Assembly: GCA_002999035.1 (NCBI GenBank)
Contig: CP027241.1
Location: 995,001 to 1,059,000 of the forward strand
Origin: Lachnospiraceae bacterium oral taxon 500
GTDB lineage: Bacteria; Bacillota; Clostridia; Lachnospirales; Vallitaleaceae
Direction: 5' to 3'
DNA: 64,000 nt
Shown piece after piece: positions 20,586 to 29,008 of the stretch. The position numbers were made by a program, and so were the translations under genes. How positions within the stretch are numbered: position 1 is the first letter of the stretch; every line of letters starts with the position of its first letter. The notes beneath the pieces are model-generated. The model saw nothing but the letters and a program-made list of their open reading frames with translations, was not told the origin of the DNA and made no database searches.

Positions 20586-20609
20586 TTGTTCCGCTACCCC
20601 AACCCATAA
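20586..20609. repeat. Right 24-bp direct repeat, overlapping the methyltransferase 3' end
   Basis: Partner of 19924-19947. In the minus-strand frame it encodes the last residues (HYGLG, stop) of the methyltransferase, so any insertion left that gene intact. Confidence 0.65.
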
Positions 20610-21391
20610 TGAAAAATCCGCGCCCGGCCGGTATAATCGGTCACCGCCATGGCTATCCGGGTAAAAAGGCGAAGTTTCTGCTTTAGCTGCTGTCTGGCCG
20701 CGGTAAAAAACGGGCGCTCGTCAATCAGCCTGAGTTTTGCTTCTTCACCGAACTGGCGGCCGCTGTTGACATAAAAATACATCTCAGCCGAAGCATTGCC
20801 GGTTCTTTTGACGTAGCGGTTGGCATAGCGCAGTCCGGTTTGATTGGCCGCGTCAAAAATTAACTCGCCCCGCGGGAAAAGCGCTTTCAGCTCTCCAATC
20901 AGCCGCAAAATATCGGTCTTATGAAAATACTGAAACACCCCCGACACAATCAAAAGACTGGGCCAGACGGTATTGATTCCTTGCGCCCACTCCTGTGGCC
21001 GAAACAAATCGCCGCCGGTCAGCACTTCTCTTGCCTGCTCGCCCAGCACCTGACGGCGGCCGGCAATCACCTCGGGTAAATCAATCTCATAAAAAACAGC
21101 CGTCTCACTTTTTATCCGGAAATAAGCCGTTTCCAGTCCTGCACCCAAATTGATGATATTGCACGGCCCGGCCGCCCGGCTGATAAAGTCCCTGGTCATT
21201 TGATCCAAATTGTAATATCTGGCTACGGAAGCCATCATCATATATTCAGTCGAAGTTTGTTCAATCTTATCATCCGGCAAATGCTCCTGCAAAGACAGCG
21301 CCATCTGGTCATAAAAATACTCCGGAAAACGTTTCGATACATAAATTCGCGCCGTCAGCGGAATAAATAAGGTATCGGCTACCCCTTTCAT
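20594..21391 (-). CDS. SAM-dependent methyltransferase, leucine carboxyl methyltransferase-like family
   Basis: 265 residues. It has the features of the LCM/PPM1-like methyltransferase family (Tcmp-type in bacteria): an N-terminal helical region with RYYNLDQMTRDFI, the SAM loop INLGAGLETAYFRI, the acidic YEIDLPEVIAGRR, and LLIVSGVFQYF followed by FPRGELIFDAAN. The acceptor is unknown; bacterial members act on small carboxylates or secondary metabolites. The start codon follows the phosphofructokinase stop directly (TAGATG), so the two are co-transcribed. Its last codons coincide with a direct repeat of the neighbouring toxin-antitoxin module. Confidence 0.8.
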   Translation of the reverse strand: MKGVADTLFIPLTARIYVSKRFPEYFYDQMALSLQEHLPDDKIEQTSTEYMMMASVARYYNLDQMTRDFISRAAGPCNIINLGAGLETAYFRIKSETAVFYEIDLPEVIAGRRQVLGEQAREVLTGGDLFRPQEWAQGINTVWPSLLIVSGVFQYFHKTDILRLIGELKALFPRGELIFDAANQTGLRYANRYVKRTGNASAEMYFYVNSGRQFGEEAKLRLIDERPFFTAARQQLKQKLRLFTRIAMAVTDYTGRARIFHYGLG

Positions 21392-22468
21392 CTACTCATC
21401 TCCAAACTTAATCCCAATCAATCTGGCATTGCGCACAATCGTCGAATCCGGATTGACACTCTTGGTTTTACCCGCTATTTCCCGCAGCGGAGTAGCAACA
21501 TATTCATTATTGCGAACCGACACCGTTACGCCGTAAGTTCCCTCTTTAATCAGCTTAGCGGCGTAAGCGCCGATATTGGTCGACAGCACCCGGTCATAGG
21601 GCGCAGGCGAACCGCCTCTTTGCTGATGCCCCGGCACACAGGCTCTGGTTTCAAACCGGCTCTTTTTATTCAGCTCATCCATCAGAAAATAGGCAACCGA
21701 CGGATAACCCCAAGTTTTCCGATAGGCTTCAAAGTCCTCTTTTTTCATGGCCGCTTCCTGCTTGGTCTTTGCGCCCTCGGCTACCGCGATAATCGTAAAA
21801 TCCTTACCCTCTCTGGTTCTTTTTTCAATTGCTGCAATCACCGATTCAATGCTGTAAGGAATTTCTGGCAGCAGAATTACATCCGCCCCGCCGGCCATAC
21901 CGGCGTGCAGCGTCAACCAGCCGACCTTATTGCCCATAATCTCAATCACCATTACCCGGTCATGCGAATCGGCTGTCGTATGAATCCGGTCAATCACCTC
22001 GGTCGCGATATCAACCGCCGACTGAAAGCCAAAAGTTACGTCCGTGCCGTAAATATCATTATCAATCGTCTTGGGCAGACCGATTACATTTAATCCCTCT
22101 TCCGCCAGCAAATTAGCGTTTTTATGCGTTCCCTTGCCGCCCAAAGTCACCAAACAATCCAGCTTTAATTTCCGGTAGTTTTCCACCATCGCTTTGACTT
22201 TATCCACTCCGTCCTCTTCAATCACCCGCATTTTTTTAAAGGGTGTTCTGGCCGTGCCCAAAAAGGTACCGCCCAGCGTCAGCAGCCCGGAAAAATCCCG
22301 GGGCGTCATCTCCCGCCACTTGCCTTCTATCAGACCCTTATAGCCGTTTTCAATGCCGATAATCGTACAGTCCATCAATCCATACGCCGCCTTAGCCACG
22401 CCGCGAATAGTCGCGTTCAGTCCCGGACAGTCACCGCCGCTGGTTAAAATACCGATTCTTTTTTCCAT
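21392..22468 (-). CDS. pfkA: 6-phosphofructokinase, mixed-determinant (group III-like) type
   Basis: 358 residues, phosphofructokinase family: GGDCPGLNA at the N-terminus, PKTIDND with catalytic Asp, MGNKVGWLTLHAGMAGGAD, PGHQQRGGSP. The phosphoryl-donor motif reads GGKGT (Lys112-Gly113), where ATP enzymes have GGDGS and pyrophosphate enzymes GGDD/GGED. Gly113 favours ATP, while Lys133 in PKTIDND is the residue found in pyrophosphate-dependent and group III enzymes. The donor therefore cannot be assigned with certainty; ATP is more likely. The length exceeds B. subtilis PfkA (319). A clear AAGGAAGGAGG precedes the start. Confidence 0.9.
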   Translation of the reverse strand: MEKRIGILTSGGDCPGLNATIRGVAKAAYGLMDCTIIGIENGYKGLIEGKWREMTPRDFSGLLTLGGTFLGTARTPFKKMRVIEEDGVDKVKAMVENYRKLKLDCLVTLGGKGTHKNANLLAEEGLNVIGLPKTIDNDIYGTDVTFGFQSAVDIATEVIDRIHTTADSHDRVMVIEIMGNKVGWLTLHAGMAGGADVILLPEIPYSIESVIAAIEKRTREGKDFTIIAVAEGAKTKQEAAMKKEDFEAYRKTWGYPSVAYFLMDELNKKSRFETRACVPGHQQRGGSPAPYDRVLSTNIGAYAAKLIKEGTYGVTVSVRNNEYVATPLREIAGKTKSVNPDSTIVRNARLIGIKFGDE

Positions 22469-22629
22469 TGATAAAGTCCTCCTTCCTTGCTTTTCTTCCT
22501 ATTAAAATACGCGGCCATTCCCATTGGCACAAAGTTCCGCCGGCAATGCCGGTTTCACTTCCTTTTGTCATAAAGCCTGTCGATTTTGATTTCCCGGCCG
22601 CGTGTGATCTAAATCATTGCATAGACTGC

Positions 22630-24501
22630 CTACTTGCTTTGTTTGGAACTTTCCCCGCTTTCTTTATCCGGCTGATCCGGCACAGCCGCCTCCATCGGCG
22701 GCTCCTGTAACAGGATAATCTGCGGCAGCATCTCACCGAACAGCGTCATGGCAGCTTCCCGGGTATAAATCTTATCCAGGTACTGATGATAGGTGGTCAT
22801 TAAATATTCCGCTCCGTCCGAAAGCTTGAGATAAATATACTTATCCTTATAGGAATAATAAACCGGCTTGACTCCGGCCGGCAGTTTCCCGGCATAAGAC
22901 AACTCCTCCTCAATATTTTCCAAAGCATCGGCATCAATATAAATCAGCTTTGGATCCTCATAGCTGTCGGTATATAAGTTCAAATTAAAGGCGGCATCCT
23001 GTGCCTGCAGTTCCTGAATGTTTTTAAAATTGCTGGCAGTCGGCAGCCATTGATCATTGATCTTAGAAAAAGCAACCGCCTGCACATCCTGCGGCTTTTC
23101 CAGAAAAGACAGCAAAACAAAGGCATCTTTGCCGTCATCTTTCATATAGCGAATAAACAACTCCTCGGTTTTAAAGCTGGCTTTGAGTTTATCGCAAATC
23201 GCCTGCCAAACGGCACTGTCCCGCGTCAGTTCTCCGGCCGGGGGAACATCCCGCTGATAGCGGGCCAGATAGGTTTGCTCATCGGCCACAAAATAACTGT
23301 CTTCCTTGATGACAATATAGCTGGCGGCATCAACAATATAAAGCACTGCCGGCTTCTTATCTGCCATATCCAGTCCAAAATGCAGGCGGCGGCTGATGCT
23401 TTCGGAAATCGGCAGATTCCAGGCCGTAATCACATCGGCCACGCTTACCGTCCGCAAACTTTTTTTCAGGAAAGGATAGCCGCTATTATAAAACTCTCCG
23501 CCGGAGGTTTCCATCCAAGCATGCGCTGTCTTGAGAAGCTCCCGGCCATAGCGGCTGATCGACTGCGCAATTAAATCGCTCCGCTCTTCCAGCAGCTCAT
23601 CCGCCGAATATTTACCCGCCAGAAAAGGATAGCGGACAAAAGTCTTTTCTAAAAGTTCCGCATTCATCAGCAGTAAAAGTTCTTTAAACAGAGAATCTTT
23701 CGCAAAATAAGAAGCTGCCAAATCCTTTTTCAATTCAGCCGCCGAAGCGGGATAGGAAGCCAGAAGGCTCACCAGTTTTTTCTGCCTTGCGCTGCCGGTT
23801 TCAAAAATATATTTCACCTCATTTTCCGGCAGGCTTTTCAGCTCCATCAGAATTTCATCCAAACCCTGCGCCGCCAGCCCCAGCTCAACCGTAACCGCCG
23901 TTTCCTCCTGCCGCCAGCCGCTGCACTCCCAGCCATAGCGCTGAAAATCTGCATCCGGAATCGGAAGCCCTTTCGGCAGCGACGTTTGCAGCATCAGATT
24001 TAAAGCTTTAAACAGCCCTCCCGGCAAAGGCAAACCCAGCTTCCCCAAGGCTTTCGGCTGCAGCCGGTAGGTAATAAGCGCCTCATCCTCCGCCGGTACA
24101 AGCGAATAAAGCACAGGAATATAAAATCCCTGTACTTTATAATTAATCATTGCTTTGCCCGCCGCCACGTCAAATTCCAAATTATACACATTTTTTTCCG
24201 TGGTCAGCGCTTGCCTCGTCAGTTCTTCATCAATCCGCACCAGCGGGATTTGCAAAGCAAAACCCTGCTCCGCCGCAGAAAGCCGGCTGAGCGCATCATT
24301 TTCGGCAAAATAATCGCTTAGCCCCCGGCCGGCTTGCTCTTTGACCGGAAAGGTATTAAACTGCAAAACAGAAACAAATAACCCCAGCAGCAAAATAAGA
24401 CCCGCTGCCGCATATAGGGCAATTCGAGCCGCTTTTGCCGGGCGCTTTGATGCGGCCGCAGGAGTTTGCTCTTCCGTTATATTTTCCGGTTCTTTGTTCA
24501 T
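22630..24501 (-). CDS. Membrane-anchored extracytoplasmic protein of unknown function
   Basis: 623 residues, start at 24501 (MNKEPENITEEQ) after GAGGAAAAG; an upstream in-frame extension overlapping asnS has no ribosome site. A basic stretch (KRPAKAARIA) precedes one transmembrane helix (about 25-47, AALYAAAGLILLLGLFVSVL-like), so the remaining ~570 residues lie outside. They are mixed alpha/beta with no recognised motif; the C-terminal tail is acidic and Ser-rich. It is 35 bp downstream of asnS. The function is not known to me. Confidence 0.7.
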   Translation of the reverse strand: MNKEPENITEEQTPAAASKRPAKAARIALYAAAGLILLLGLFVSVLQFNTFPVKEQAGRGLSDYFAENDALSRLSAAEQGFALQIPLVRIDEELTRQALTTEKNVYNLEFDVAAGKAMINYKVQGFYIPVLYSLVPAEDEALITYRLQPKALGKLGLPLPGGLFKALNLMLQTSLPKGLPIPDADFQRYGWECSGWRQEETAVTVELGLAAQGLDEILMELKSLPENEVKYIFETGSARQKKLVSLLASYPASAAELKKDLAASYFAKDSLFKELLLLMNAELLEKTFVRYPFLAGKYSADELLEERSDLIAQSISRYGRELLKTAHAWMETSGGEFYNSGYPFLKKSLRTVSVADVITAWNLPISESISRRLHFGLDMADKKPAVLYIVDAASYIVIKEDSYFVADEQTYLARYQRDVPPAGELTRDSAVWQAICDKLKASFKTEELFIRYMKDDGKDAFVLLSFLEKPQDVQAVAFSKINDQWLPTASNFKNIQELQAQDAAFNLNLYTDSYEDPKLIYIDADALENIEEELSYAGKLPAGVKPVYYSYKDKYIYLKLSDGAEYLMTTYHQYLDKIYTREAAMTLFGEMLPQIILLQEPPMEAAVPDQPDKESGESSKQSK

Positions 24502-24536
24502 TTTCTTTTCCTCTTTTTCTGCTCTTCTGCCGTGAT

Positions 24537-25922
24537 TTACAGGCAATAGCCGGTCGTCCGCGGATAGGGGATTACGTCTCTGATATTGCTCATGCCGGTC
24601 ACATACATCAACATCCGCTCAAAGCCAAGGCCATAGCCGGCATGGCGCGTGCTGCCGTATTTGCGCAGTTCTAAATACCAGCCGTATTCTTCCTCATTTA
24701 AGCCCTTTTCCCGAATCCGGCGCAGCAGTTCGTCATAATCATCCTCTCTCTGGCTGCCGCCGATAATCTCACCGATGGCCGGAACCAGCAAATCTGCCGC
24801 CGCTACGGTTTTGCCGTCCTCATTCAGCTTCATGTAAAAGGCCTTAATCTCTTTCGGATAATCGGTTACAAACACCGGTCGCTTGAAAATCTTTTCCGTC
24901 AAATAACGCTCGTGCTCGGTCTGCAAATCACAGCCCCAATAAACCGGATATTCAAAGCTTTCTTTGCTTTCCTGCAACAGTTTAACCGCCTCGGTATAAG
25001 TAACGCGGCCAAACTCGCTGCCAGCCACCAGATTCAGTCTTTCCAGCAAGCCCTTATCAACATATTCGTTGAAGAACTTCATTTCCTCCGGCGCATTTTC
25101 CAGTAAATCGCGGATAATAAACTTAATCATCGCCTCCGCTACTTCCATGTTGTCATTTAAATCGGCAAATGCCATTTCCGGCTCAATCATCCAAAACTCG
25201 GCGGCATGCCGGGTGGTGTTGGAGCGCTCGGCCCGGAAAGTCGGGCCAAAGGTATAAACATTGCGGAAAGCCTGCGCATAAGGCTCAACATTTAACTGAC
25301 CGCTGACCGTCAAATTAACGGGCTTACCGAAAAAGTCCTCTTTCATATTGACCTTGCCGTTTTCCATCGGCGGATTATCAATCGGCAGGGTGGTGACCCG
25401 GAACATATCGCCCGCTCCTTCGGCATCACTTCCGGTGATAATTGGCGTATGGACATAAACAAAGCCCCGCTCCATGAAAAACTTATGAATGGCAAAAGCC
25501 ATCAGCGAGCGCACCCGAAAGACTGCCATAAAGGTATTGGTCCGCATCCGCAAATGCTCCAGGCTTCTTAAAAACTCAAAGCTGTGCCGCTTCTTCTGCA
25601 AAGGATAATCCGGCGTGGATTCGCCTTCCACCAGGGCGCTTGCCGCCTGCACTTCAAAGGGCTGCTTCGCCTCCGGGGTAGCGATCAGTTTACCGGTGAC
25701 AATAAGAGCCGCGCCGACGTTTTGCCGGGTAATTTCCTGATAATTAGGAAGCTCCGCACCGACCACAATCTGAATTGTCTGCAGGGTGGTACCGTCGTTT
25801 AAGACGACAAAGCCAAAGTTATTATTGGCTCTAATACTGCGCACCCAGCCGCCGATGGTTACTTCCCGGTCAATATACTTTTCCGGCTCTAAAAAAATAT
25901 CCTTTACCAAATCCATCTTCAT
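24537..25922 (-). CDS. asnS: Asparaginyl-tRNA synthetase
   Basis: 461 residues, class IIb synthetase charging tRNA-Asn. It has an N-terminal OB-fold anticodon-binding domain ([25 protein letters not shown]), then the class II core: motif 2 with [29 protein letters not shown], and motif 3 [28 protein letters not shown] near the C-terminus. The C-terminal ...[11 protein letters not shown] ending is typical of AsnRS rather than AspRS. The start ATG follows AAAAGGAG. A GTTACAGTTCAGGCAAGC-type half-site lies upstream at 26012-26029. Confidence 0.96.
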   Translation of the reverse strand: MKMDLVKDIFLEPEKYIDREVTIGGWVRSIRANNNFGFVVLNDGTTLQTIQIVVGAELPNYQEITRQNVGAALIVTGKLIATPEAKQPFEVQAASALVEGESTPDYPLQKKRHSFEFLRSLEHLRMRTNTFMAVFRVRSLMAFAIHKFFMERGFVYVHTPIITGSDAEGAGDMFRVTTLPIDNPPMENGKVNMKEDFFGKPVNLTVSGQLNVEPYAQAFRNVYTFGPTFRAERSNTTRHAAEFWMIEPEMAFADLNDNMEVAEAMIKFIIRDLLENAPEEMKFFNEYVDKGLLERLNLVAGSEFGRVTYTEAVKLLQESKESFEYPVYWGCDLQTEHERYLTEKIFKRPVFVTDYPKEIKAFYMKLNEDGKTVAAADLLVPAIGEIIGGSQREDDYDELLRRIREKGLNEEEYGWYLELRKYGSTRHAGYGLGFERMLMYVTGMSNIRDVIPYPRTTGYCL

Positions 25923-26011
25923 AATCCTGTTCTCCTTTTACTTTCCGCAATTTTCCCGACTCCGCCTCGCCGTCTTATACCCGGCCATTTATGCGATTCC
26001 GTTTTCGTGAC

Positions 26012-26029
26012 TACAGTTCAGGCAAGCAG
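26012..26029. repeat. GTTACAGTTCAGGCAAGC-family half-site
   Basis: CTACAGTTCAGGCAAGCA, one of the dispersed half-sites (see 48094). It lies between asnS and the divergent antiporter operon; nothing else was recognised in 25923-26180. Confidence 0.55.
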
Positions 26030-26180
26030 GTATTTATGCATGATACAACCAAAAAGCTTTCCTAAACTATAAGTTTTTTTTAAGTATATCACAAACTAAT
26101 TGGTATTGCCAGAAAAATATCGGAGAAAGAAGCGCTATCCATTGCTTGCTCTTTTTTTGTAAAATCCCAATATCTAAGGA

Positions 26181-26209
26181 TTGAAAAAAATTGCTTTTTC
26201 TGTTAAACT
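26181..26209 (+). promoter_or_regulatory. Sigma-A promoter of the antiporter operon
   Basis: TTGAAA, 17 bases, TAAACT, 24 bases before the first ATG of the operon. Confidence 0.65.
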
Positions 26210-26232
26210 TAGAAAGCATAGAAGGAGGCTTT

Positions 26233-26727
26233 ATGATAAAATCAAGCAAAACACGGTATTTAATTTTATTTTGTACTTTTTTTTGGTGCGCTTTGCATAA
26301 CTCCTTTGCCTGGGATAAAATACTGATTGGCTTTCTATTGGCGCTGTTTGTCAATTTTCTCTACCGGCGTTTTCTGGCCGGACCTTCTTCCCCTTCCCAT
26401 TCGGTTCCTCTGTCCGTGCTTTGGCGCTATCCCTTTTTGCTGCTGGCTCAGATTGCAAAGTCCGGCTTTTTCACCGCCCGGCTGATTCTGCAAAACGATG
26501 TTGCGCCAGTGCTGGCGATTCTTCCCTGCCGGTTAAAAAATGAATGGCTGCGTACCATTGTAGCCAATTCCATTACCCTGACCCCGGGCCGGGTGTCGGT
26601 CGAACTGACGGCGGATCATTATATTGTGCTGTGTATCGGCGCCATCGGTCAAAATCCAGAAAATCTTTACCGCCAAATTGCCGAGCCGTTTGAAACGCTG
26701 CTGATGAAAGGGGATACCGATGCTTAA
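26233..26727 (+). CDS. mrpE: MrpE/MnhE (MbhA-like) antiporter subunit
   Basis: 164 residues, first gene of the cation/proton antiporter cluster; the start at 26233 follows GAAGGAGG. Two N-terminal hydrophobic helices are followed by the typical MrpE soluble part: SGFFTARLILQNDVAPVLAILPCRLKNEWLRTIVANSITLTPGRVSVELTADHYIVLCIG (key words ANSITLTPG and YIVLC). MrpE is an accessory membrane subunit of Mrp Na+/H+ antiporters and corresponds to MbhA of membrane-bound hydrogenases. Overlaps mrpF by 8 bp. Confidence 0.92.
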   Translation: MIKSSKTRYLILFCTFFWCALHNSFAWDKILIGFLLALFVNFLYRRFLAGPSSPSHSVPLSVLWRYPFLLLAQIAKSGFFTARLILQNDVAPVLAILPCRLKNEWLRTIVANSITLTPGRVSVELTADHYIVLCIGAIGQNPENLYRQIAEPFETLLMKGDTDA

Positions 26728-26980
26728 TTTATTTCTGCTGGGACTGGTTATTTCCAGCCTGTTTCATTTAGGCAAGATCATCAAAGGGCCCTCGATTTGG
26801 GACCGGCTGCTGGGTTTTAATCTTTTTTCGGTGCATATTGTTTTGATTATTTTGTTTTATTCCGTCCGGACCGGACTTTATTATCTGATTGATATTGCTC
26901 TGGTCTACGCGCTGTTAGGATTTATTTCCGTTATGTTTATCGCCCGGTATATCGACAAGGATAAAGGAGGAAATGTATAA
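26720..26980 (+). CDS. mrpF: MrpF (MbhB-like) antiporter subunit
   Basis: 86 residues with three transmembrane helices and the family signature KIIKGPSIWDRLLGFNL, then DIALVYALLGFISVMFIARYI. A small integral membrane subunit of the Mrp complex. Its start lies inside the end of mrpE and its stop shares a base with the mrpG start (TAATG), consistent with one operon and fixed subunit stoichiometry. Confidence 0.93.
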   Translation: MLNLFLLGLVISSLFHLGKIIKGPSIWDRLLGFNLFSVHIVLIILFYSVRTGLYYLIDIALVYALLGFISVMFIARYIDKDKGGNV

Positions 26981-27285
26981 TGCAGGAGATGCTGAGTTAT
27001 CTCATTTTTGCAGCCGGTTTTATCTTTTTGGCAATCGGTACTTATGGGATGTGGAAAAATAATGATTTTTTCATCAATATTACCCTGTCCTCTTTTTTTG
27101 ATACCATCGGCTTTCTTTGCCTCGGTCTGGGACTGATGGTTTATCTGGGCTTTCAGGCAGCCAGTTTAAAGGTGCTGACGGTTTTATTCCTTTTCCTGTT
27201 TTTAAATCCGCTGGTAACACATACGCTCGCTCGCTCGGCGAATCTGCTGAAAACGCCGGCCAAGGAGGCAGCAAATGATAAATGA
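26980..27285 (+). CDS. mrpG: MrpG (MbhC-like) antiporter subunit
   Basis: 101 residues, three hydrophobic helices: LIFAAGFIFLAIGTYGMWKNNDFF, DTIGFLCLGLGLMV and LFLFLFLNPLVTHTLARSA. The NPLVTHTLARSA end is diagnostic for MrpG/MnhG. The preceding gene provides the ribosome site GATAAAGGAGG. Overlaps the next gene by 11 bp. Confidence 0.93.
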   Translation: MQEMLSYLIFAAGFIFLAIGTYGMWKNNDFFINITLSSFFDTIGFLCLGLGLMVYLGFQAASLKVLTVLFLFLFLNPLVTHTLARSANLLKTPAKEAANDK

Positions 27286-27838
27286 CAGTTTGATTTTGAT
27301 TCAGATGATTTTGTTATTGTTACTGGTCGGGCTGGCACTGGGGGCAATTCATACCCATGCTCTGCGTCATGCGGTTATTTATTTGGGCGTTTATTCCCTG
27401 ATCTCCTCCCTGATTTATCTGCTCTACGGAGCGGCTGACGTGGCCATCACCGAAGCCATCATCGGCTGTACGCTGTCAACAATTCTGTTTTTGGTGGCTT
27501 TAAAAAAATACCAGGTCTTTATTTTATATTATAAAACCGATACGACTAACGGCGGCGTACCTTATCTGCGCCGGCAAATCGAGCAGCAAATCCGTCGCTT
27601 TGCCTATGAGGTTCTGGATTTTCAAATGGAAATAACCATGACCGAGCTCCCGCCGGAGGTGATTTTATCCGATCATGACTTTGATATCTTTATTCATCAC
27701 ACCAACGAGGAAATCCGCTGCTACGGACTAAAGGACAATTATCATTTTTCCGCCTTAAAAAAATATCTGGAGCAAAGCTTTCCGGAAGAGCCGCTTCAGT
27801 TTGTGGAGGTAGAGGAAAGGAGTCAAGATGTTTCCTAA
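27275..27838 (+). CDS. MbhD-like subunit (MrpA C-terminal module) with a soluble C-terminal extension
   Basis: 187 residues. Residues 1-90 are three hydrophobic helices with HTHALRHAVIYLGVYSLISSLIYLLYGAADVAITEAIIGC, the DUF4040/MbhD signature (LxGAPDVAxTEAxVG in other members), equivalent to part of the C-terminus of MrpA. Residues 91-187 are hydrophilic (YYKTDTTNGGVPYLRR..., HDFDIFIHH...) and have no counterpart that I know in MbhD, which is about 95 residues. The extension faces the cytoplasm or the outside depending on topology. Overlaps the next gene by 11 bp. Confidence 0.8.
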   Translation: MINDSLILIQMILLLLLVGLALGAIHTHALRHAVIYLGVYSLISSLIYLLYGAADVAITEAIIGCTLSTILFLVALKKYQVFILYYKTDTTNGGVPYLRRQIEQQIRRFAYEVLDFQMEITMTELPPEVILSDHDFDIFIHHTNEEIRCYGLKDNYHFSALKKYLEQSFPEEPLQFVEVEERSQDVS

Positions 27839-28118
27839 AAATACTTTGCGGATAGCGGTTGGACTTTTTCTCTTGTTTTTTGTGGTTTTTGTGATTTTCT
27901 ACGGTCAGCAGGATTGGTTCGGAACCGGCTATCCTGCTTCGGCTTCGATTCGGGAATATTATCTGACTCATGCGCTGGCCGGTACCGGTGCGGAAAATGC
28001 TGTCACCGCAGTTTATTTGGACTACCGGCTGTTTGCTACCTTATTTGAAACCATGCTGCTGTTTTGCTCGGTTATTGCAGTTTTTTACTTTTCCCGGCAC
28101 CAAGGAGATCATGAATGA
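27828..28118 (+). CDS. MbhE-like subunit (MrpA C-terminal module)
   Basis: 96 residues with N- and C-terminal hydrophobic helices and a polar middle containing REYYLTHALAGTGAENAVTAVYLDYRLFATLFETMLLF. The GAENAVTAVYLDYRxxDTLxE pattern is that of the MbhE/MnhB N-terminal-like family, again a piece of what is a single large MrpA protein in Bacillus. Its stop overlaps the mrpB start by 4 bp. Confidence 0.85.
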   Translation: MFPKNTLRIAVGLFLLFFVVFVIFYGQQDWFGTGYPASASIREYYLTHALAGTGAENAVTAVYLDYRLFATLFETMLLFCSVIAVFYFSRHQGDHE

Positions 28119-28501
28119 ACACATCCTCTAAAATTGTCAACAATACGCTTGATTTGATTTATCCGGCCATTATGATGTTTGGGCTGTATATTATTTTTAA
28201 CGGCCATCTCCGTGCCGGCGGCGGCTTTCAGGGCGGAGCGGTCTTAGCCGGCGCCTTTATCGTCCGTTTTTTCGCCGACAGCTCGCTGCCGCTTTCCCTG
28301 GCGCGCTTAAACCGTCTGGAAAAGGTGTTTTATCTCTTGCTGGTGCTTTCGGCGGTGTTTTATTCCTTTTTGCTTTTGGGCGTTTTCCCGCCGGCCGTAA
28401 AAACCGCTTATTTAATGGGCATGAATCTATTAATCGGCGCCAAAGTCTTTTGCGGATTGACCATCATTTTCTTCCGCTTTACGCTGTTTGAAGCAAACTA
28501 G
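28115..28501 (+). CDS. mrpB: MrpB (MbhF-like) antiporter subunit
   Basis: 128 residues, four hydrophobic helices. Signature: PAIMMFGLYIIFNGHLRAGGGFQGGAVLAGAFIV (key words YIIFNGHL, PGGGFQGG in other members, here AGGGFQGG), then LIGAKVFCGLTIIFF. A membrane subunit of Mrp complexes. After it comes a 159-bp gap, the only real gap in the operon. Confidence 0.93.
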   Translation: MNTSSKIVNNTLDLIYPAIMMFGLYIIFNGHLRAGGGFQGGAVLAGAFIVRFFADSSLPLSLARLNRLEKVFYLLLVLSAVFYSFLLLGVFPPAVKTAYLMGMNLLIGAKVFCGLTIIFFRFTLFEAN

Positions 28502-28660
28502 GGCAAAAGGCCGGAAAGCCGATGGCAGCTGACCGGCTAAAGGGGTTATGTCCTTTTCCCCGGGCAAACCGTTGGGAAGCCCAGCTATTTTGCTCGGAGG
28601 AAGCCCCCAGTTTAGTCCCCAAAAAGGCCGTTAAATCGATCACAACTAAGGAGAACTCAT
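28502..28660 (+). other. Structured 159-nt gap inside the antiporter operon
   Basis: All other junctions in the operon overlap. This gap is GC-rich and self-complementary: AGCCG...CGGCT (28516-28540), GGGG...CCCC (28540-28562), GGGC...GCCC (28562-28582). No ribosome-sited reading frame is present. It could be a processing site, attenuator or riboswitch; no known riboswitch consensus was matched by eye. Confidence 0.45.
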
Positions 28661-29008
28661 ATGGGCATGATTATTGCTTTTTTATTATTTTTTATCGGTA
28701 TTTACGGTTTGATTGCCCGGCGCAATATCGTAAAATCCATTATTTCCTTTGCTATCATGCAGTCGGCGATTATTCTTTATTTTTTAAGCGCCCATCATCA
28801 AAACGGTGCGATTCCGCCGATGCTTGAGACAGGCGCAGCGCTTCCTTCCATGGCTGACCCGCTGCCGCAGGCACTGATGATTGCTTCCATCGTCATCGGC
28901 GTCTCCATCACTGCCGTTGGCCTGACCATGTTTATGAGCCTATATTATCACTACGGGACAACCAACTGGGCAAAAGTCGCCTTAAAGCGGAAGGAGGAAA
29001 AAGAATGA
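28661..29008 (+). CDS. mrpC: MrpC (NuoK/MbhG-like) antiporter subunit
   Basis: 115 residues with three transmembrane helices, homologous to NuoK of complex I: IGIYGLIARRNIVKSIISFAIMQSAIILYFLSA, then DPLPQALMIASIVIGVSITAVGLTMFM. The ATG follows AAGGAGAAC. The DPLPQALxxTxIVIG region carries the family's conserved helix. Overlaps mrpD by 4 bp. Confidence 0.93.
   Translation: MGMIIAFLLFFIGIYGLIARRNIVKSIISFAIMQSAIILYFLSAHHQNGAIPPMLETGAALPSMADPLPQALMIASIVIGVSITAVGLTMFMSLYYHYGTTNWAKVALKRKEEKE

Noticed and set aside
28502-28660. Possible c-di-GMP or sodium riboswitch in the antiporter operon
   Set aside because: GGGCAAACC-like words are present, but the conserved core of a known class could not be aligned by eye. 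Kept only as an unexplained structured gap.
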